A stretch of DNA of 64,000 nt from Mesorhizobium sp. B2-1-8. GTDB lineage: Bacteria > Pseudomonadota > Alphaproteobacteria > Rhizobiales > Rhizobiaceae. A program made the translations under genes and the position numbers. The stretch covers positions 4,317,501 through 4,381,500 of the forward strand of contig NZ_CP083952.1 in assembly GCF_006442545.2 (NCBI RefSeq), in the 5' to 3' direction. The notes beneath the pieces are model-generated. The model did no database searches and was not told the DNA's origin. It saw only the letters and a program-made list of their open reading frames with translations. Shown one piece after another: positions 23,574-32,754 of this stretch (position 1 is the first letter of the stretch; every line of letters begins with the position of its first letter).

Positions 23574-24338
23574 TCACTGCTGTAACTCGGATAGTGCCCT
23601 CTCCAGCGGAGCCATCGAGATCTGGATCGGGCCGGAAAAGGCCACGTCCATATCGAAGATCAGATAGATCGCCCCGGCAACCAAAGCCGCCGACACCAGG
23701 TAGGTCGAAATGGTGATCGTATTGCGTGGCGCCCTGAAGCCGAAGCTGGCGAAGATCAGCACCAGCCAGGTAACCAGGAGCGTGATCAGAGGCACTGGAA
23801 TCGTGCCCTCCGACTGCTCGATCAGCACCCAGCGCAGTTCCAGCACTTTCTGCAAATGCTGGCGGGCATCCTGCACAATGAAGCCATGCGCGTCGTCGGG
23901 CGGCGCCAGCGCACTCAGCCGGGTGCCGATTTCCGCCAGCAACTGCTCAGAGAGCCGGTTGGCGGCGACCAGCGTCTCGCTGGTCGGCGAGGCATCGCCC
24001 GCCACCCGCTGCAAGTAGACGACCAGCGGCTGGCGTACCGTGTCGGTTTGCGGGCCATATTGCCGCAAGGTCCTGTCGAGCAGGATCAACTCGGTCGCGT
24101 AGGCGTGGACATTGTGGTCGATCGATTCAAAGGTGTTCTTGGCCGAATTGATCATCAGCCCGAGCATCAGCGAGGTCATGACCCCGAACAGGTTCGCGGC
24201 GTGCCGAACCACGGTGCTCGTGTCGTCGTCACGATGTTTGGCCAGCAGTTTTGGCCATATAGCCGTGCTGGCAAGCGCGGCCGTAGTCAGGCACAGGAAG
24301 ATTGCCGTTGCGATGAAAGCTTCGCGCATGCCACTCAT
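23574..24338 (-). CDS. DUF4239 family membrane protein
   Basis: A protein of about 254 residues with DUF4239 architecture. A membrane segment at the N-terminus ('FIATAIFLCLTTAALASTAI') and a second near 'NLFGVMTSLMLGLMINSA' are followed by a soluble helical region and two C-terminal membrane spans. Function unknown. It is the last gene of a three-gene unit with the carbonic anhydrase and a small ORF. The start is uncertain: ATG at 24338 or 24329, neither with a strong ribosome site. Confidence 0.82.
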   Translation of the reverse strand: MSGMREAFIATAIFLCLTTAALASTAIWPKLLAKHRDDDTSTVVRHAANLFGVMTSLMLGLMINSAKNTFESIDHNVHAYATELILLDRTLRQYGPQTDTVRQPLVVYLQRVAGDASPTSETLVAANRLSEQLLAEIGTRLSALAPPDDAHGFIVQDARQHLQKVLELRWVLIEQSEGTIPVPLITLLVTWLVLIFASFGFRAPRNTITISTYLVSAALVAGAIYLIFDMDVAFSGPIQISMAPLERALSELQQ

Positions 24339-24361
24339 TCCGATGGGCAATGGCAAGATCG

Positions 24362-24577
24362 TCAGTTGATGACCGCCATCACGATTCCGGCGCGTCCTTG
24401 CGCCTTGCCGGACGCCTGCTGCAGGGGCGGGTTGACGCGCACCGCCTCGCGGCCCGCCGCGATAGTTCTGTCGACCTGTTCGGGCTTCGACCTAAGCCGG
24501 GTCGGAATAGCGTTGAGGCCAGACGCCAACGCATCGAGATCCCCCGAGCCTTCGATCTCGACGACGGGGAGTGTCAT
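24362..24577 (-). CDS. Small hypothetical protein
   Basis: A 71-residue protein with no recognised domain and no signal. Support comes from position: its ATG overlaps the stop codon of the carbonic anhydrase gene (ATGA, 24574-24577), and its stop lies just before the DUF4239 start. The arrangement suggests translational coupling inside an operon. The competing plus-strand frame has no comparable context. Confidence 0.55.
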   Translation of the reverse strand: MTLPVVEIEGSGDLDALASGLNAIPTRLRSKPEQVDRTIAAGREAVRVNPPLQQASGKAQGRAGIVMAVIN

Positions 24578-25293
24578 TCGATGTAGGTCACCGCACCCGT
24601 TTGCAGATCATAGATCGCCGCGACTATCTTCAGCTTCCCCGCCTTAATGAGACCGGCTAACACCTTGCTCGAGGCCGCAAGGCGCCTCGCGGTCCTCCGC
24701 GCGCTCTCCTTGGCAGTGTTGTCGACGAAATCGCCCGCTGCGCTCCGCATTGCTATCGCCGCGGGCAGGATCGGTTCGATCATCGGGCCGATCGCGCCAG
24801 GATAGGTCGCGTTCTTGGTGACCACGTCGCACGCCGCCTTCACGGCACCGCAGTTTGTGTGCGCCAGAACCACGATCAAGGGTGAGCCGAGCACCGCTGC
24901 CCCGTATTCGACGGTACCGAGCGTCGCAGTGTCGACAAGGTTGCCGGCATTGCGGGCGACGAACAATTCTCCAACGCCGTGACCGCCGAAAATCAGCTCC
25001 GGAGGAACGCGACTGTCGGCGCAACTGATGATCGTGGCCCAGGGCGCCTGATGTGCGGCGACGGCGTTTCGCTGCGCGGCAAGGTCCATCGAGCAGAGTT
25101 CCGGGTGACTGACGTAGCTTTCGTTGCCGGATTTTAGCGCAGCGAGCGCTTCATCGAGGCTTAGCGCGGTCGCCGCGCCTTGTGCCGCGCGCGCCGACCA
25201 CGTGGCCCCACCAAGGCCGAATGCGACGAGTCCCGCGCCGACTTTGAGGAACTCCCTCCGGCCGACCCCTGTACCATCACAGGTGCTGCACAT
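24574..25293 (-). CDS. Tat-exported beta-class carbonic anhydrase
   Basis: A 239-residue enzyme. The N-terminus carries a twin-arginine signal, 'GRREFLKVGAGLVAFGLGG', so it is exported folded to the periplasm. The beta-carbonic anhydrase site is complete: Cys91, Asp93 and Arg95 in 'CADSRVPPE', His145 and Cys148 in 'AHTNCGA'. It interconverts CO2 and bicarbonate. The start ATG at 25293 was chosen over the long frame because it stands immediately before the Tat signal and has 'gaggg' 6 nt upstream. It leads an operon with two further genes. Confidence 0.92.
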   Translation of the reverse strand: MCSTCDGTGVGRREFLKVGAGLVAFGLGGATWSARAAQGAATALSLDEALAALKSGNESYVSHPELCSMDLAAQRNAVAAHQAPWATIISCADSRVPPELIFGGHGVGELFVARNAGNLVDTATLGTVEYGAAVLGSPLIVVLAHTNCGAVKAACDVVTKNATYPGAIGPMIEPILPAAIAMRSAAGDFVDNTAKESARRTARRLAASSKVLAGLIKAGKLKIVAAIYDLQTGAVTYIE

Positions 25294-25464
25294 TCTTAGC
25301 CCTCGCCCATTGTTCTCCGAAGAATATGCGCTCGCTCTAATATATAGGCAAGCGATTGGCGATAAGGTCAGGATCGAAGAGAGGAGGCCAGGATGCAGGA
25401 ACGACGAAAGCCGCCGCAATGCAGTGCATCGGCGCGCCCCTGAAATCAGGCCGGCTTGCCCTTA

Positions 25465-25752
25465 TCATCTAACCTTCAGCGAGAAATTGCCGTGGATTTG
25501 GATGCCTAGCCGCTCGCCTTTTCTCCACCGCACTTCCGCTCGATAAGTCGCACCGTCCAACGGCACGCGCAGCCGGAAGCTATCCGGCACTTTTGCCCCC
25601 ACAGCGACACGCAACTCAGCGCCGTGCTCATGCTGATTTCTGACGGCGCAGCCTATTTCGCCATCCTGCGTGATTATGAACGCATCCTTCAAAACCACTT
25701 CTCTCAAGTGACTTCGACGCTCGATTGGTGGCTCAGAGGATTTGTCGGTCAT
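25465..25752 (-). CDS. Single PilZ-domain protein
   Basis: A 95-residue protein consisting of one short PilZ-like domain: 'IERRSHLREVVLKDAFI', 'CAVRNQHEHGAELRV', 'PDSFRLRVPLDGATYRAEVRW' (parts). The usual D/NxSxxG is altered to 'RNQHEHG', as in the protein at 33348-33659, so c-di-GMP binding may be weak or absent. It is closely similar in plan to that second small PilZ protein. It is divergent from the J-domain gene. Confidence 0.85.
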   Translation of the reverse strand: MTDKSSEPPIERRSHLREVVLKDAFIITQDGEIGCAVRNQHEHGAELRVAVGAKVPDSFRLRVPLDGATYRAEVRWRKGERLGIQIHGNFSLKVR

Positions 25753-25963
25753 GGTAAGCTGCCTCCAACGAGCTAATGCTATCAGACTAAAGTCTGCGAT
25801 GCAGGACGCAAAGGTCTTACGTTTTCGCTTAAGTTCCGTTCTTGTCCTTTGTCCGTTCTTTGTATTAGCAAATCATGAAATATTCAGCTCTATAATCATC
25901 GTCGGCCTTGCCCCGGAACTGTGGCGGGGAGAGCCGAGAATACACGGCATGGGAAGGCCCGGT

Positions 25964-26503
25964 ATGTTCATCGACTTCTACGAAATGCTCGAAATCAGTC
26001 CGAATGCCAATTCGGAAACGATAGAGCGCATTTTTCGTCATTTTGCCATGCGCTACCATCCCGACAACCAGGTCACCGGCAACGAGTCACGCTTCAGCGA
26101 TATCCTGGAGGCTCACAACACGCTCAAGGATCCGGTCAAGCGTGCGCAATACGATATTCAATACAAGGCTCATTTGAACCTCCGGGCCGAGCTGGCCGAT
26201 CAGGCGAGCAACACCAAGAACCTCGATCGAGATTCAGCCTTTCAAGCCAAAGTGCTCTCTCTGCTTTATGCAAAACGCCGACAGGACGTCAACAATCCTG
26301 GCATTGGCGACGATGAACTCGAACGAATGTCAGGCTGTCCGCGTGAGCACCTCGAGTTTCACCTGTGGTATCTAAAAGCGAAGGGCTGGATCGCCAGAAC
26401 AGAAAACGGCACGTTCGCCATCACCGTCGAAGGCATCGATCGCGTTAATTCCGAACATCATCGCGACGCAGCCACCACCCGCCTGTTGGATCATGCGGGC
26501 TGA
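25964..26503 (+). CDS. J-domain protein
   Basis: A 179-residue protein with an N-terminal J-domain (about residues 1-62) including the HPD motif in 'MRYHPDNQ'. A helical middle and a winged-helix-like C-terminal part follow ('FHLWYLKAKGWIARTENGTF'). It probably recruits DnaK to a specific client. The start at ATG 25964 has 'ggaagg' 6-9 nt upstream; the longer frame begins in the intergenic region. The combination of a J-domain with a winged helix suggests a client involved in gene control, an inference. Confidence 0.88.
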   Translation: MFIDFYEMLEISPNANSETIERIFRHFAMRYHPDNQVTGNESRFSDILEAHNTLKDPVKRAQYDIQYKAHLNLRAELADQASNTKNLDRDSAFQAKVLSLLYAKRRQDVNNPGIGDDELERMSGCPREHLEFHLWYLKAKGWIARTENGTFAITVEGIDRVNSEHHRDAATTRLLDHAG

Positions 26504-26525
26504 ATTGGAATTCCTTGGTCTCCGA

Positions 26526-27104
26526 TCAAGCTGCCATCGGATTAAGCTTCAGATGCTGGATCAGAATGATGGTCTTGGCATCGACGATGCGGCCGTCGGC
26601 GATGCCGGCCAGCGCTTCGTCGAGCGGCATTTCCAGAACCTCGATGTCCTCGCCCTCCTCTGGAGCGCCGCCGCCGGCCGAAATGCGGTCGGCGGGCGAA
26701 TAGCGGGCGATGAAGAACCAGAGCCGCTCGGTGACGCTGCCCGGGCTCATGTAGGGTGAAAACAGCCGCTCGATCCTGTTCAACCGGTAACCCAGTTCTT
26801 CCTCGGCTTCCTTGCGGATGGCGGTTTCCGGATCGTTTTCGTCCAGCAATCCGGCACAGGCCTCGATCAGCGGTTCGCGGTGGCCAGTGACATAAGCGGG
26901 ATAGCGGAACTGGCGCACCAGAAGCACGGTCGAACGCTGGGGGTCGTAGGGCAGGATCACCGCGCCGTCGCCGCGATCATAGGTCTGGCGAATCTGCGTC
27001 TCCCATTGTCCGTCACGCCGGCGATAGTCGAGCACGGTCTTCTTCAGGACCGCCCAGTCGTCGGAGAGAATCTCTTCCGAGCGGATACGAACGCGGTCTT
27101 CCAT
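26526..27104 (-). CDS. NUDIX hydrolase, ADP-sugar/GDP-mannose pyrophosphatase type
   Basis: A 192-residue NUDIX enzyme. The Nudix box reads 'GLLDENDPETAIRKEAEEEL' with the REUxEE core shifted to RKEAEEE. 'VLLVRQFRYPAYVTGHREPL' and 'PYMSPGSVTERLWFFIARY' are characteristic of the ADP-ribose pyrophosphatase/NudK group. It hydrolyses nucleoside-diphosphate sugars. The start ATG 27104 carries 'gagg' 6 nt upstream. Confidence 0.92.
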   Translation of the reverse strand: MEDRVRIRSEEILSDDWAVLKKTVLDYRRRDGQWETQIRQTYDRGDGAVILPYDPQRSTVLLVRQFRYPAYVTGHREPLIEACAGLLDENDPETAIRKEAEEELGYRLNRIERLFSPYMSPGSVTERLWFFIARYSPADRISAGGGAPEEGEDIEVLEMPLDEALAGIADGRIVDAKTIILIQHLKLNPMAA

Positions 27105-27261
27105 CTGACACCTCGAAGCTTGCTGGCGAACGCAGGCGTAGCCGCGAACCGGTACAGGCGCAATCGGGCCAGCGATTGGTGCAGCGCCCTTCACTGTCTC
27201 GTGTGTGGTATGGAAGGGTGCCATTGCCTAAATAGCGCATTCCCCTCCCCGGAGTTTCTTC

Positions 27262-28365
27262 ATGACGACATCGCTTTTCCAGCCGATCACACTCGATGGC
27301 CTCACCTTTCCCAACCGCATCGCCGTGGCGCCGATGTGCCAGTATTCCGCCGAGGACGGGTCGGCCAGCGACTGGCATCTCTACCACTGGATGAACCTGG
27401 CCATGTCCGGCGCCGGCATGGTCACGGTGGAGATGACCGATGTCGAGCGGCGCGGACGCATCAGCCATGGCTGTCTCGGCCTCTATTCCGAAGACAATGA
27501 AGCAGCCGCGCGCCGCGCGCTGGACGCGGCCCGGCGTGTGGCCGCACCCGGCACGAAGTTCGGCACGCAGCTGGCGCACGCTGGCCGCAAGGCCTCGAAC
27601 CGCAAGCCCTGGGAAGGTGGCGGCCCATTGCAGCCAAACGAGGATCCCTGGCAGACCGTCTCGGCCTCGGCCATCGCCTACGACACCGGTTGGAACGTGC
27701 CGCACGCCCTGGACGACGAGGAAGTCCTGCAGCTCATCGAGCGGTTCGCGGAAGCCGCAAGGCGGGCCGAACGTGCCGGATTCGACTTCATCGAACTGCA
27801 CGCGGCGCATGGCTACCTGATCTTCCAGTTCCTGTCGCCGCTGTCCAACCAGCGCACGGATCGCTGGGGCGGCTCGCTGGAAAACCGGATGCGTCTTGTC
27901 GTCGAGATCGCCAGGGCGGTGAAGAAAGCAGTGCCAAGGCTGATGCTCGGCGCACGGCTGTCGGTGAAGGACTGGGTCGATGGCGGCTTTGACGTCGAGG
28001 ACGCGATCGAGGTGGCGAAAGCGTTGAAGGCCGAAGGCATCGCCTATCTCTGCTGCTCGAGCGGCGGCAATTCGCCGTTGCAGAAATTGCCCACCGGGCC
28101 GGGCTATCAGGTGCATCTGGCGGAAGCCGTACGCAAGGGCGCCGGCATTCCAACCCGTGCGGTCGGCCTGATCGACGACCCGAAACAGGCCGAGGCTGTT
28201 ATCGCCGAAGGTCGCGCCGACATGGTGGCGCTGGCGCGCGCCTTCCTCGCCGATCCGCGCTGGGGATGGCGTGCGGCGGCCACCTTCAGCGAAAAGATCC
28301 ATCCGGCGCCGCAGCTCGCCCGCTCGGTGACGACGATGGAACATTGGATGAAGGCGGCGAGCTGA
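27262..28365 (+). CDS. NADH:flavin oxidoreductase (Old Yellow Enzyme, YqjM-like)
   Basis: A 367-residue FMN-dependent TIM-barrel ene-reductase. 'APMCQYSA' with Cys26 is the thermophilic-like/YqjM-class signature. 'LAHAGRKAS' and 'ELHAAHGYL' supply the active-site histidines, and 'ALARAFLADPRW' closes the phosphate site. It reduces activated C=C bonds of unknown physiological substrates. It is divergent from the NUDIX gene over about 160 bp, so shared regulation is possible. Confidence 0.93.
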   Translation: MTTSLFQPITLDGLTFPNRIAVAPMCQYSAEDGSASDWHLYHWMNLAMSGAGMVTVEMTDVERRGRISHGCLGLYSEDNEAAARRALDAARRVAAPGTKFGTQLAHAGRKASNRKPWEGGGPLQPNEDPWQTVSASAIAYDTGWNVPHALDDEEVLQLIERFAEAARRAERAGFDFIELHAAHGYLIFQFLSPLSNQRTDRWGGSLENRMRLVVEIARAVKKAVPRLMLGARLSVKDWVDGGFDVEDAIEVAKALKAEGIAYLCCSSGGNSPLQKLPTGPGYQVHLAEAVRKGAGIPTRAVGLIDDPKQAEAVIAEGRADMVALARAFLADPRWGWRAAATFSEKIHPAPQLARSVTTMEHWMKAAS

Positions 28366-28497
28366 TCACCCATTCTCCCGAGACCGGCGCCCCTGCTCGT
28401 GGTCCCGGACGGTTTGCCAAGGCCCGCTTCAATTCTGGCCGCGAACTGCTACGCTGGGTGAGGCTGCGGCGGGCGCGGCCGGGCTTGGGAGGTAATC

Positions 28498-28815
28498 ATG
28501 TCGTTCAGGGCATTCTTGCCGGCTGCGGCACTCGTGGCCGTGGCCGGATTTTGGCTCGGCTCTTCGACGCCGACCGTCGGGCAATATTGCGAGGGTACGG
28601 TGCACGGCCTCTCCGGCCGTTACAATCTGGCGACCGGCAGCGGCTTTCTCGCCGTGCGCACATGGCCAAACTCGTCCTCACGGATGATCGGGCAGTTGTT
28701 CAACGGCGATCATACGGAGATCTTCGACCGGCGCGGCAACTGGTATCAGGTCGAAATCGGCGGCGGCACCGGCTGGGCGAATGCGCGCTGGCTACGCAAC
28801 GACTGCGGCTACTGA
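28498..28815 (+). CDS. Secreted SH3-domain protein
   Basis: A 105-residue protein: signal peptide or anchor about residues 1-27, then a bacterial SH3 domain ('FLAVRTWPNSSSRMIGQLFN', 'WYQVEIGGGTGWANARWL'). Two cysteines (positions 31 and 103) bracket the domain and may form a disulfide. It is probably a periplasmic cell-wall-binding module. Excellent ribosome site 'gggagg'. Confidence 0.88.
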   Translation: MSFRAFLPAAALVAVAGFWLGSSTPTVGQYCEGTVHGLSGRYNLATGSGFLAVRTWPNSSSRMIGQLFNGDHTEIFDRRGNWYQVEIGGGTGWANARWLRNDCGY

Positions 28816-28911
28816 GACGCCAATGCATTTAGTGCCGCGGAAGCGACGCGACCTTTGGGCGCCGGCCAAAGGCCATTTTTGCAACCAAATTGGCTGCTTT
28901 GCGTTGCGGCC

Positions 28912-29205
28912 ATGATGGACAACAAGCCTTTTGAAACGCCCGTCGTGGTCGAGCTTGGCCATGTCGGCAAATATCGCCATATCCGCTCGACCCAGGAGGC
29001 AGCGGAGTGTCTGATGACTGTGTGGCCGCTTAATCGCGGGCCTCGTCATCGTGATGCCCTCGACACTTGCCTCAAAGTGCTGGAAGGTTATCGTTCGACA
29101 GCGGAAGCGCGCCGGGCACTGATCGAGGCCGCCAGGGAGTCGGAAGTGCTGGTGCACGACGACAAGCTGCCCGACGACCGGCTGCCAGACGACCGGTTGC
29201 ATTGA
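28912..29205 (+). CDS. DUF982 family protein
   Basis: A 97-residue member of DUF982, a family greatly expanded in rhizobia ('STQEAAECLMTVWP', 'ALDTCLKVLEGYRSTAEARR', 'ALIEAARESEVLV'). Function unknown. The C-terminal end repeats the hexapeptide DDKLPDDRLPDDRL from a short tandem DNA repeat. Two adjacent ATG codons (28912, 28915) are possible starts. Confidence 0.88.
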   Translation: MMDNKPFETPVVVELGHVGKYRHIRSTQEAAECLMTVWPLNRGPRHRDALDTCLKVLEGYRSTAEARRALIEAARESEVLVHDDKLPDDRLPDDRLH

Positions 29206-29233
29206 GCAGGCGGACCTTTAACTGGAGGTTTTG

Positions 29234-29473
29234 ATGGCGAAGCTGACTTACAAGATCGTCGAGCATGACGGTGGCTGGGCCTATAAGGTCGGATCAACCT
29301 TCTCAGAGACATTTCCCACCCATCAGGACGCGTTACGCGCCGCCGAGATCGCTTCGGCCGAACAACAGGTGGCGGGTTCCACCGATGGCATCCAGTATGA
29401 GGACGCCGAGGGCAAATGGCACGAGGAACTCGCCGACGGCCGCGACCGGCCTCAGACCGAAATCTCGGATTGA
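29234..29473 (+). CDS. DUF2188 family protein
   Basis: A 79-residue protein with the DUF2188 pattern 'YKIVEHDGGWAYKVGSTFSE' and 'THQDALRAAE'. It is cytoplasmic, function unknown; these small proteins are common stress-linked genes in rhizobia. 'ggagg' lies 5 nt upstream of the ATG. It follows the DUF982 gene by 28 bp and is probably co-transcribed. Confidence 0.88.
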   Translation: MAKLTYKIVEHDGGWAYKVGSTFSETFPTHQDALRAAEIASAEQQVAGSTDGIQYEDAEGKWHEELADGRDRPQTEISD

Positions 29474-29540
29474 TCTCGACAGGCGATGGCCGCGGATAGT
29501 GTGAAACGATCCGCAGCCAACCGGCGCCCCGTGAATCGAA

Positions 29541-29822
29541 TTACTTCCCGCAGTACTTATCGTTGACGTTCAGCCCGGAATTGGCGTCGGGACCAGGCGT
29601 GTTGTGGGCACATGGACCGATACCTCCAGTGTTGCCTTGGGTGCTCAGCCCGGAGCCGTAGGCGTCGATGCTCCCGGTGGTGTACGGATCGACGGTTGTC
29701 TCCTCATGGTTGCCGAACAGCCACCAGCTATGGTTGGTATATGTCGGTTCTGACGACTGAGCCATGGCCGATGTTGCGAGGCCAATCGTCAGAGCGGATG
29801 CGGCTAGAAGTTTCGCGTACAT
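29541..29822 (-). CDS. Small secreted hypothetical protein
   Basis: A 93-residue protein with a clear signal peptide (residues 1-22, 'LAASALTIGLATSAMAQ'). The mature part is short, rich in Gly, Asn and Thr, with two cysteines ('GIGPCAHNT', 'NDKYCGK'). No domain is recognised. The ATG at 29822 has 'ggag' 8 nt upstream. It is convergent with the DUF2188 gene. Confidence 0.75.
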   Translation of the reverse strand: MYAKLLAASALTIGLATSAMAQSSEPTYTNHSWWLFGNHEETTVDPYTTGSIDAYGSGLSTQGNTGGIGPCAHNTPGPDANSGLNVNDKYCGK

Positions 29823-30268
29823 ATTAGTTACTCCGTATCTACCTTGGTCGTCTTGGGTGCGACACGGTCGAAACCCAATAGTCAGCCGAATGGTTCCCTG
29901 AAATTCTCGTGAAGTGGCGGTGATGCCGGGCGACAAAAGCGCGCCGCTATGCGCTCGATGAAGGCGACGACTTGTTCAGGCGCGGCGAATTGCGGCATCC
30001 GTCATCACCGGGATCCGAGCCGTGCACCTTATCCGCCCGCGATGCCGCCGCAAGGATGGCAAAAAACGGACTGACTTCGCGGGGCGGTCGTTGATCGCAC
30101 CCCGGGTCCCGAGAACAATCGGAAAGAGCTTTCTCCCGTCCTGGTCAAGCTACGCCAGCCACCGTAATCCAGGCGATATCCGTGTATGCTGGATCGTTCG
30201 CCGTTTGGGCGGCATTGCCGCCGCCCGTCGGTCGCGCTATTCAGACGGGCCGTCTGCCGGAGCCTTCC
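29823..30268. other. Gene-free interval with a possible hydrolase remnant
   Basis: About 450 bp without a convincing gene. On the minus strand near 29923-29985, one frame reads 'MPQFAAPEQVVAFIERIAAR', which resembles the C-terminal histidine-proline tail of alpha/beta hydrolases. Stops lie immediately upstream, so at most it is a decayed fragment. The remaining sequence upstream of the CinA-like gene shows nothing I can name. Confidence 0.35.
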
Positions 30269-31012
30269 ATGCCTGAAATCGTCACTGCCGCCATGCTTGT
30301 CATCGGCGATGAGATTCTGTCCGGCCGCACCAAGGACAAGAACATCGGCCACCTCGCCGATATCATGACGGCGATCGGCATCGATCTGAAGGAGGTGCGC
30401 ATTGTTCCCGACGAGGAAGACGAGATCGTCGCGGCGGTGAATGCCGTGCGCGCACGCTATACCTATGTGTTCACAACCGGCGGCATCGGCCCGACACATG
30501 ACGACATCACAGCCGATTCGATCGCCAAGGCGTTCGGCGTGCCTTGTGAATATGATGCCAAGGCCTATGCCCTGCTGGAGGCGAGCTATGCCGCACGCGG
30601 CATCGAATACACGGAGGCTCGCAAACGCATGGCGCGAATGCCGCGCGGCGCCGACCATATCGACAACCCGGTGTCCGTGGCGCCCGGTTTCCGCATCGGC
30701 AACGTCCATGTCATGGCCGGCGTGCCCTCGATCTTCCAGGCCATGCTCGACAATGTCGTCCCGACGCTGAGAGCCGGGAGCAAAATGCTGTCGGCCACGG
30801 TGCACTGCCCGTTCGGCGAGGGCCTTGTCGGCGGGCCATTGGGCGAGATCCAGAAAGCGCACCCGGATACGATCATCGGCTCCTACCCCAAATATGGCGA
30901 CGGCAAATTCTGGACTGAACTGGTGGTTCGTGCCCGCAGCGCCGATGCGCTCGAGGCCGCGCGCGCCGATGTCGAGGCCATGGTGGCTGGCTTCGCCGGC
31001 AAGGCGAGCTGA
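30269..31012 (+). CDS. CinA-like molybdopterin-binding (MoCF_biosynth) domain protein
   Basis: A 247-residue protein with an N-terminal MoCF_biosynth domain ('MLVIGDEILSGRTKDKN', 'FTTGGIGPTHDDITADSIAK'). It corresponds to the first domain of CinA and lacks the C-terminal amidohydrolase (PncC) domain. Such stand-alone proteins are annotated as competence/damage-inducible A; ADP-ribose or NMN metabolism is possible but not shown. 'ggag' lies 7 nt before the ATG. Confidence 0.9.
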   Translation: MPEIVTAAMLVIGDEILSGRTKDKNIGHLADIMTAIGIDLKEVRIVPDEEDEIVAAVNAVRARYTYVFTTGGIGPTHDDITADSIAKAFGVPCEYDAKAYALLEASYAARGIEYTEARKRMARMPRGADHIDNPVSVAPGFRIGNVHVMAGVPSIFQAMLDNVVPTLRAGSKMLSATVHCPFGEGLVGGPLGEIQKAHPDTIIGSYPKYGDGKFWTELVVRARSADALEAARADVEAMVAGFAGKAS

Positions 31013-31094
31013 TCCGGCGCAAACCGGAACCAAGAACGACGCTGCAACGTTTTTCTGCCGCGAGGTCCATCACTCGCAAAGTTGAGGGATCATC

Positions 31095-31928
31095 ATGCGT
31101 TTCAAGACCATCGTTGCCATTCTGCAGAACGAACAGGACGGCGAGCGGGTGCTCGACTGCGCCATCCCGCTTGCCAGCCGCTTCGAGAGCCATCTGATCG
31201 GTATCCATGCCGAGGCGCTCCCCGTGCCCTACACTTCGGCGACGGGCTTTCCCGATACGGAGTTCCTGCAGGTTTCCGCCGACATGAACCGGGAACGGGC
31301 CGAGAAACTCCAGGCTTTCTTCCTGAGGCGTATCGAGGATTCCGGCCTCTCTTTCGAATGGCGGAGCCTGGAAAGCTTTTCCGGCGACAGCGCACTGACC
31401 GGCATTTCAAGCGTGCGCGCCGCCGATCTCATCATCGCCGCCCAACGCGAGACCGGCGGCGATCCGAGCGCAGACGTCGATACGCTGGTCTACGATGCCG
31501 GCCGGCCGGTGCTGGTGGTGCCGCATGCCGGTCCTCTCGTCACCACCTTCAAACACGTTCTGCTCGCCTGGAACGGCAGCAAGGAGGCCGCCCGCGCCGC
31601 CTTTGATGCCCTGCCCTTCATCATCGAGGCCGAGAAAACCGACATACTGGTCATCGATCCACCCGATACGCTCGACGAAAGCCCGGAGGCCGCGGGCGCC
31701 GAAATAGCGTCGGCCCTGTCACGCCACGGCGCCACCGTCAGTGTCTCGGTGCAGAAATCGGGCGGCACCTCGGTCGACGACATGATCCAGAACAGAATCG
31801 CGGAGACCGGCGCCGATCTCCTGGTGCTTGGCGCCTATAGCCACTCCTGGCTGCGCCAGCTTCTGTTCGGCGGGGTGACACGCACGGTGCTGCGCACGGC
31901 GCAGGTAGCGGCCTTCCTGTCGCGGTAA
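31095..31928 (+). CDS. Universal stress protein (tandem Usp)
   Basis: A 277-residue protein with two Usp folds. The C-terminal one (about 150-277) has the ATP-binding glycine pattern '[20 protein letters not shown]'. The N-terminal one (about 1-140) is more degenerate. It is cytoplasmic and probably a stress or low-oxygen protein. 'gaggg' precedes the ATG. It follows the CinA-like gene by 82 bp. Confidence 0.88.
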   Translation: MRFKTIVAILQNEQDGERVLDCAIPLASRFESHLIGIHAEALPVPYTSATGFPDTEFLQVSADMNRERAEKLQAFFLRRIEDSGLSFEWRSLESFSGDSALTGISSVRAADLIIAAQRETGGDPSADVDTLVYDAGRPVLVVPHAGPLVTTFKHVLLAWNGSKEAARAAFDALPFIIEAEKTDILVIDPPDTLDESPEAAGAEIASALSRHGATVSVSVQKSGGTSVDDMIQNRIAETGADLLVLGAYSHSWLRQLLFGGVTRTVLRTAQVAAFLSR

Positions 31929-32044
31929 GTCCACAGCGATCGCTATCAGCCACTCTTGCCAAGGCCGGGGGTTTCCAGTTAATTCCGCGCGCATTCCCCT
32001 GTTTTCTTGCACGCGGCCGTCGCGTGCCGCGGAGTGCGCGAGAC

Positions 32045-32545
32045 ATGTCCCTTCCCGAAAAAGCCTTCCCGGTCTCCTGGGACCAGTTCCATCGCGATGC
32101 CCGCGCGCTTGCCTGGCGGCTTGCCGGCACCAGCAAAGGCCAGTGGAAGGCTATCGTCTGCATCACGCGCGGTGGCCTGGTTCCGGCGGCGATCATCTCG
32201 CGCGAACTCGGCATCCGCGTCATCGAGACGGTCTGCGTCGCCTCCTATCACGACTACACCAGCCAGGGACAATTACAGGTGCTGAAGGAGATCACGCCGG
32301 CCTTGCTGTCCGACGATGGCGCCGGCGTGCTGATCATCGACGACCTGACCGACACCGGCAAGACCGCCGGCATCGTGCGGGCAATGATGCCCAAGGCCCA
32401 TTTCGCGACCGTCTACGCCAAGCCCAAGGGCCGACCGCTGGTCGATACTTTCGTCACCGAGGTCAGCCAGGACACCTGGATCTATTTTCCCTGGGACATG
32501 GGCTTCACCTATCAGAAGCCGATCGCCGACGATCACGCCGGCTGA
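32045..32545 (+). CDS. gpt: Xanthine(-guanine) phosphoribosyltransferase
   Basis: A 166-residue type I phosphoribosyltransferase. The PRPP loop is '[16 protein letters not shown]'; '[17 protein letters not shown]' and '[10 protein letters not shown]' are typical of Gpt. It salvages xanthine and guanine to the nucleotides. The ATG at 32045 fits E. coli Gpt length; an upstream ATG at 32024 adds seven residues. Adenine deaminase elsewhere in the window would feed the same pathway through hypoxanthine. Confidence 0.9.
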   Translation: MSLPEKAFPVSWDQFHRDARALAWRLAGTSKGQWKAIVCITRGGLVPAAIISRELGIRVIETVCVASYHDYTSQGQLQVLKEITPALLSDDGAGVLIIDDLTDTGKTAGIVRAMMPKAHFATVYAKPKGRPLVDTFVTEVSQDTWIYFPWDMGFTYQKPIADDHAG

Positions 32546-32754
32546 TTCGCGGCAAGCCGTTTTTACCAATCAAGCCAGCGCCGACGACAATATTTGCTTG
32601 CGCGGACTGATCCGCTGACAAGATATCCTGCGAAATCGACCCTTGTTGACGGGAATCAGCCAGCGTGACCGAAGTTTTTACTTTTATTGGTCACAATTAG
32701 CCGTAAGATTCATGAGACGGCAAACGATTCTGGAGGCTGGGGCTAGCTTCTTCG

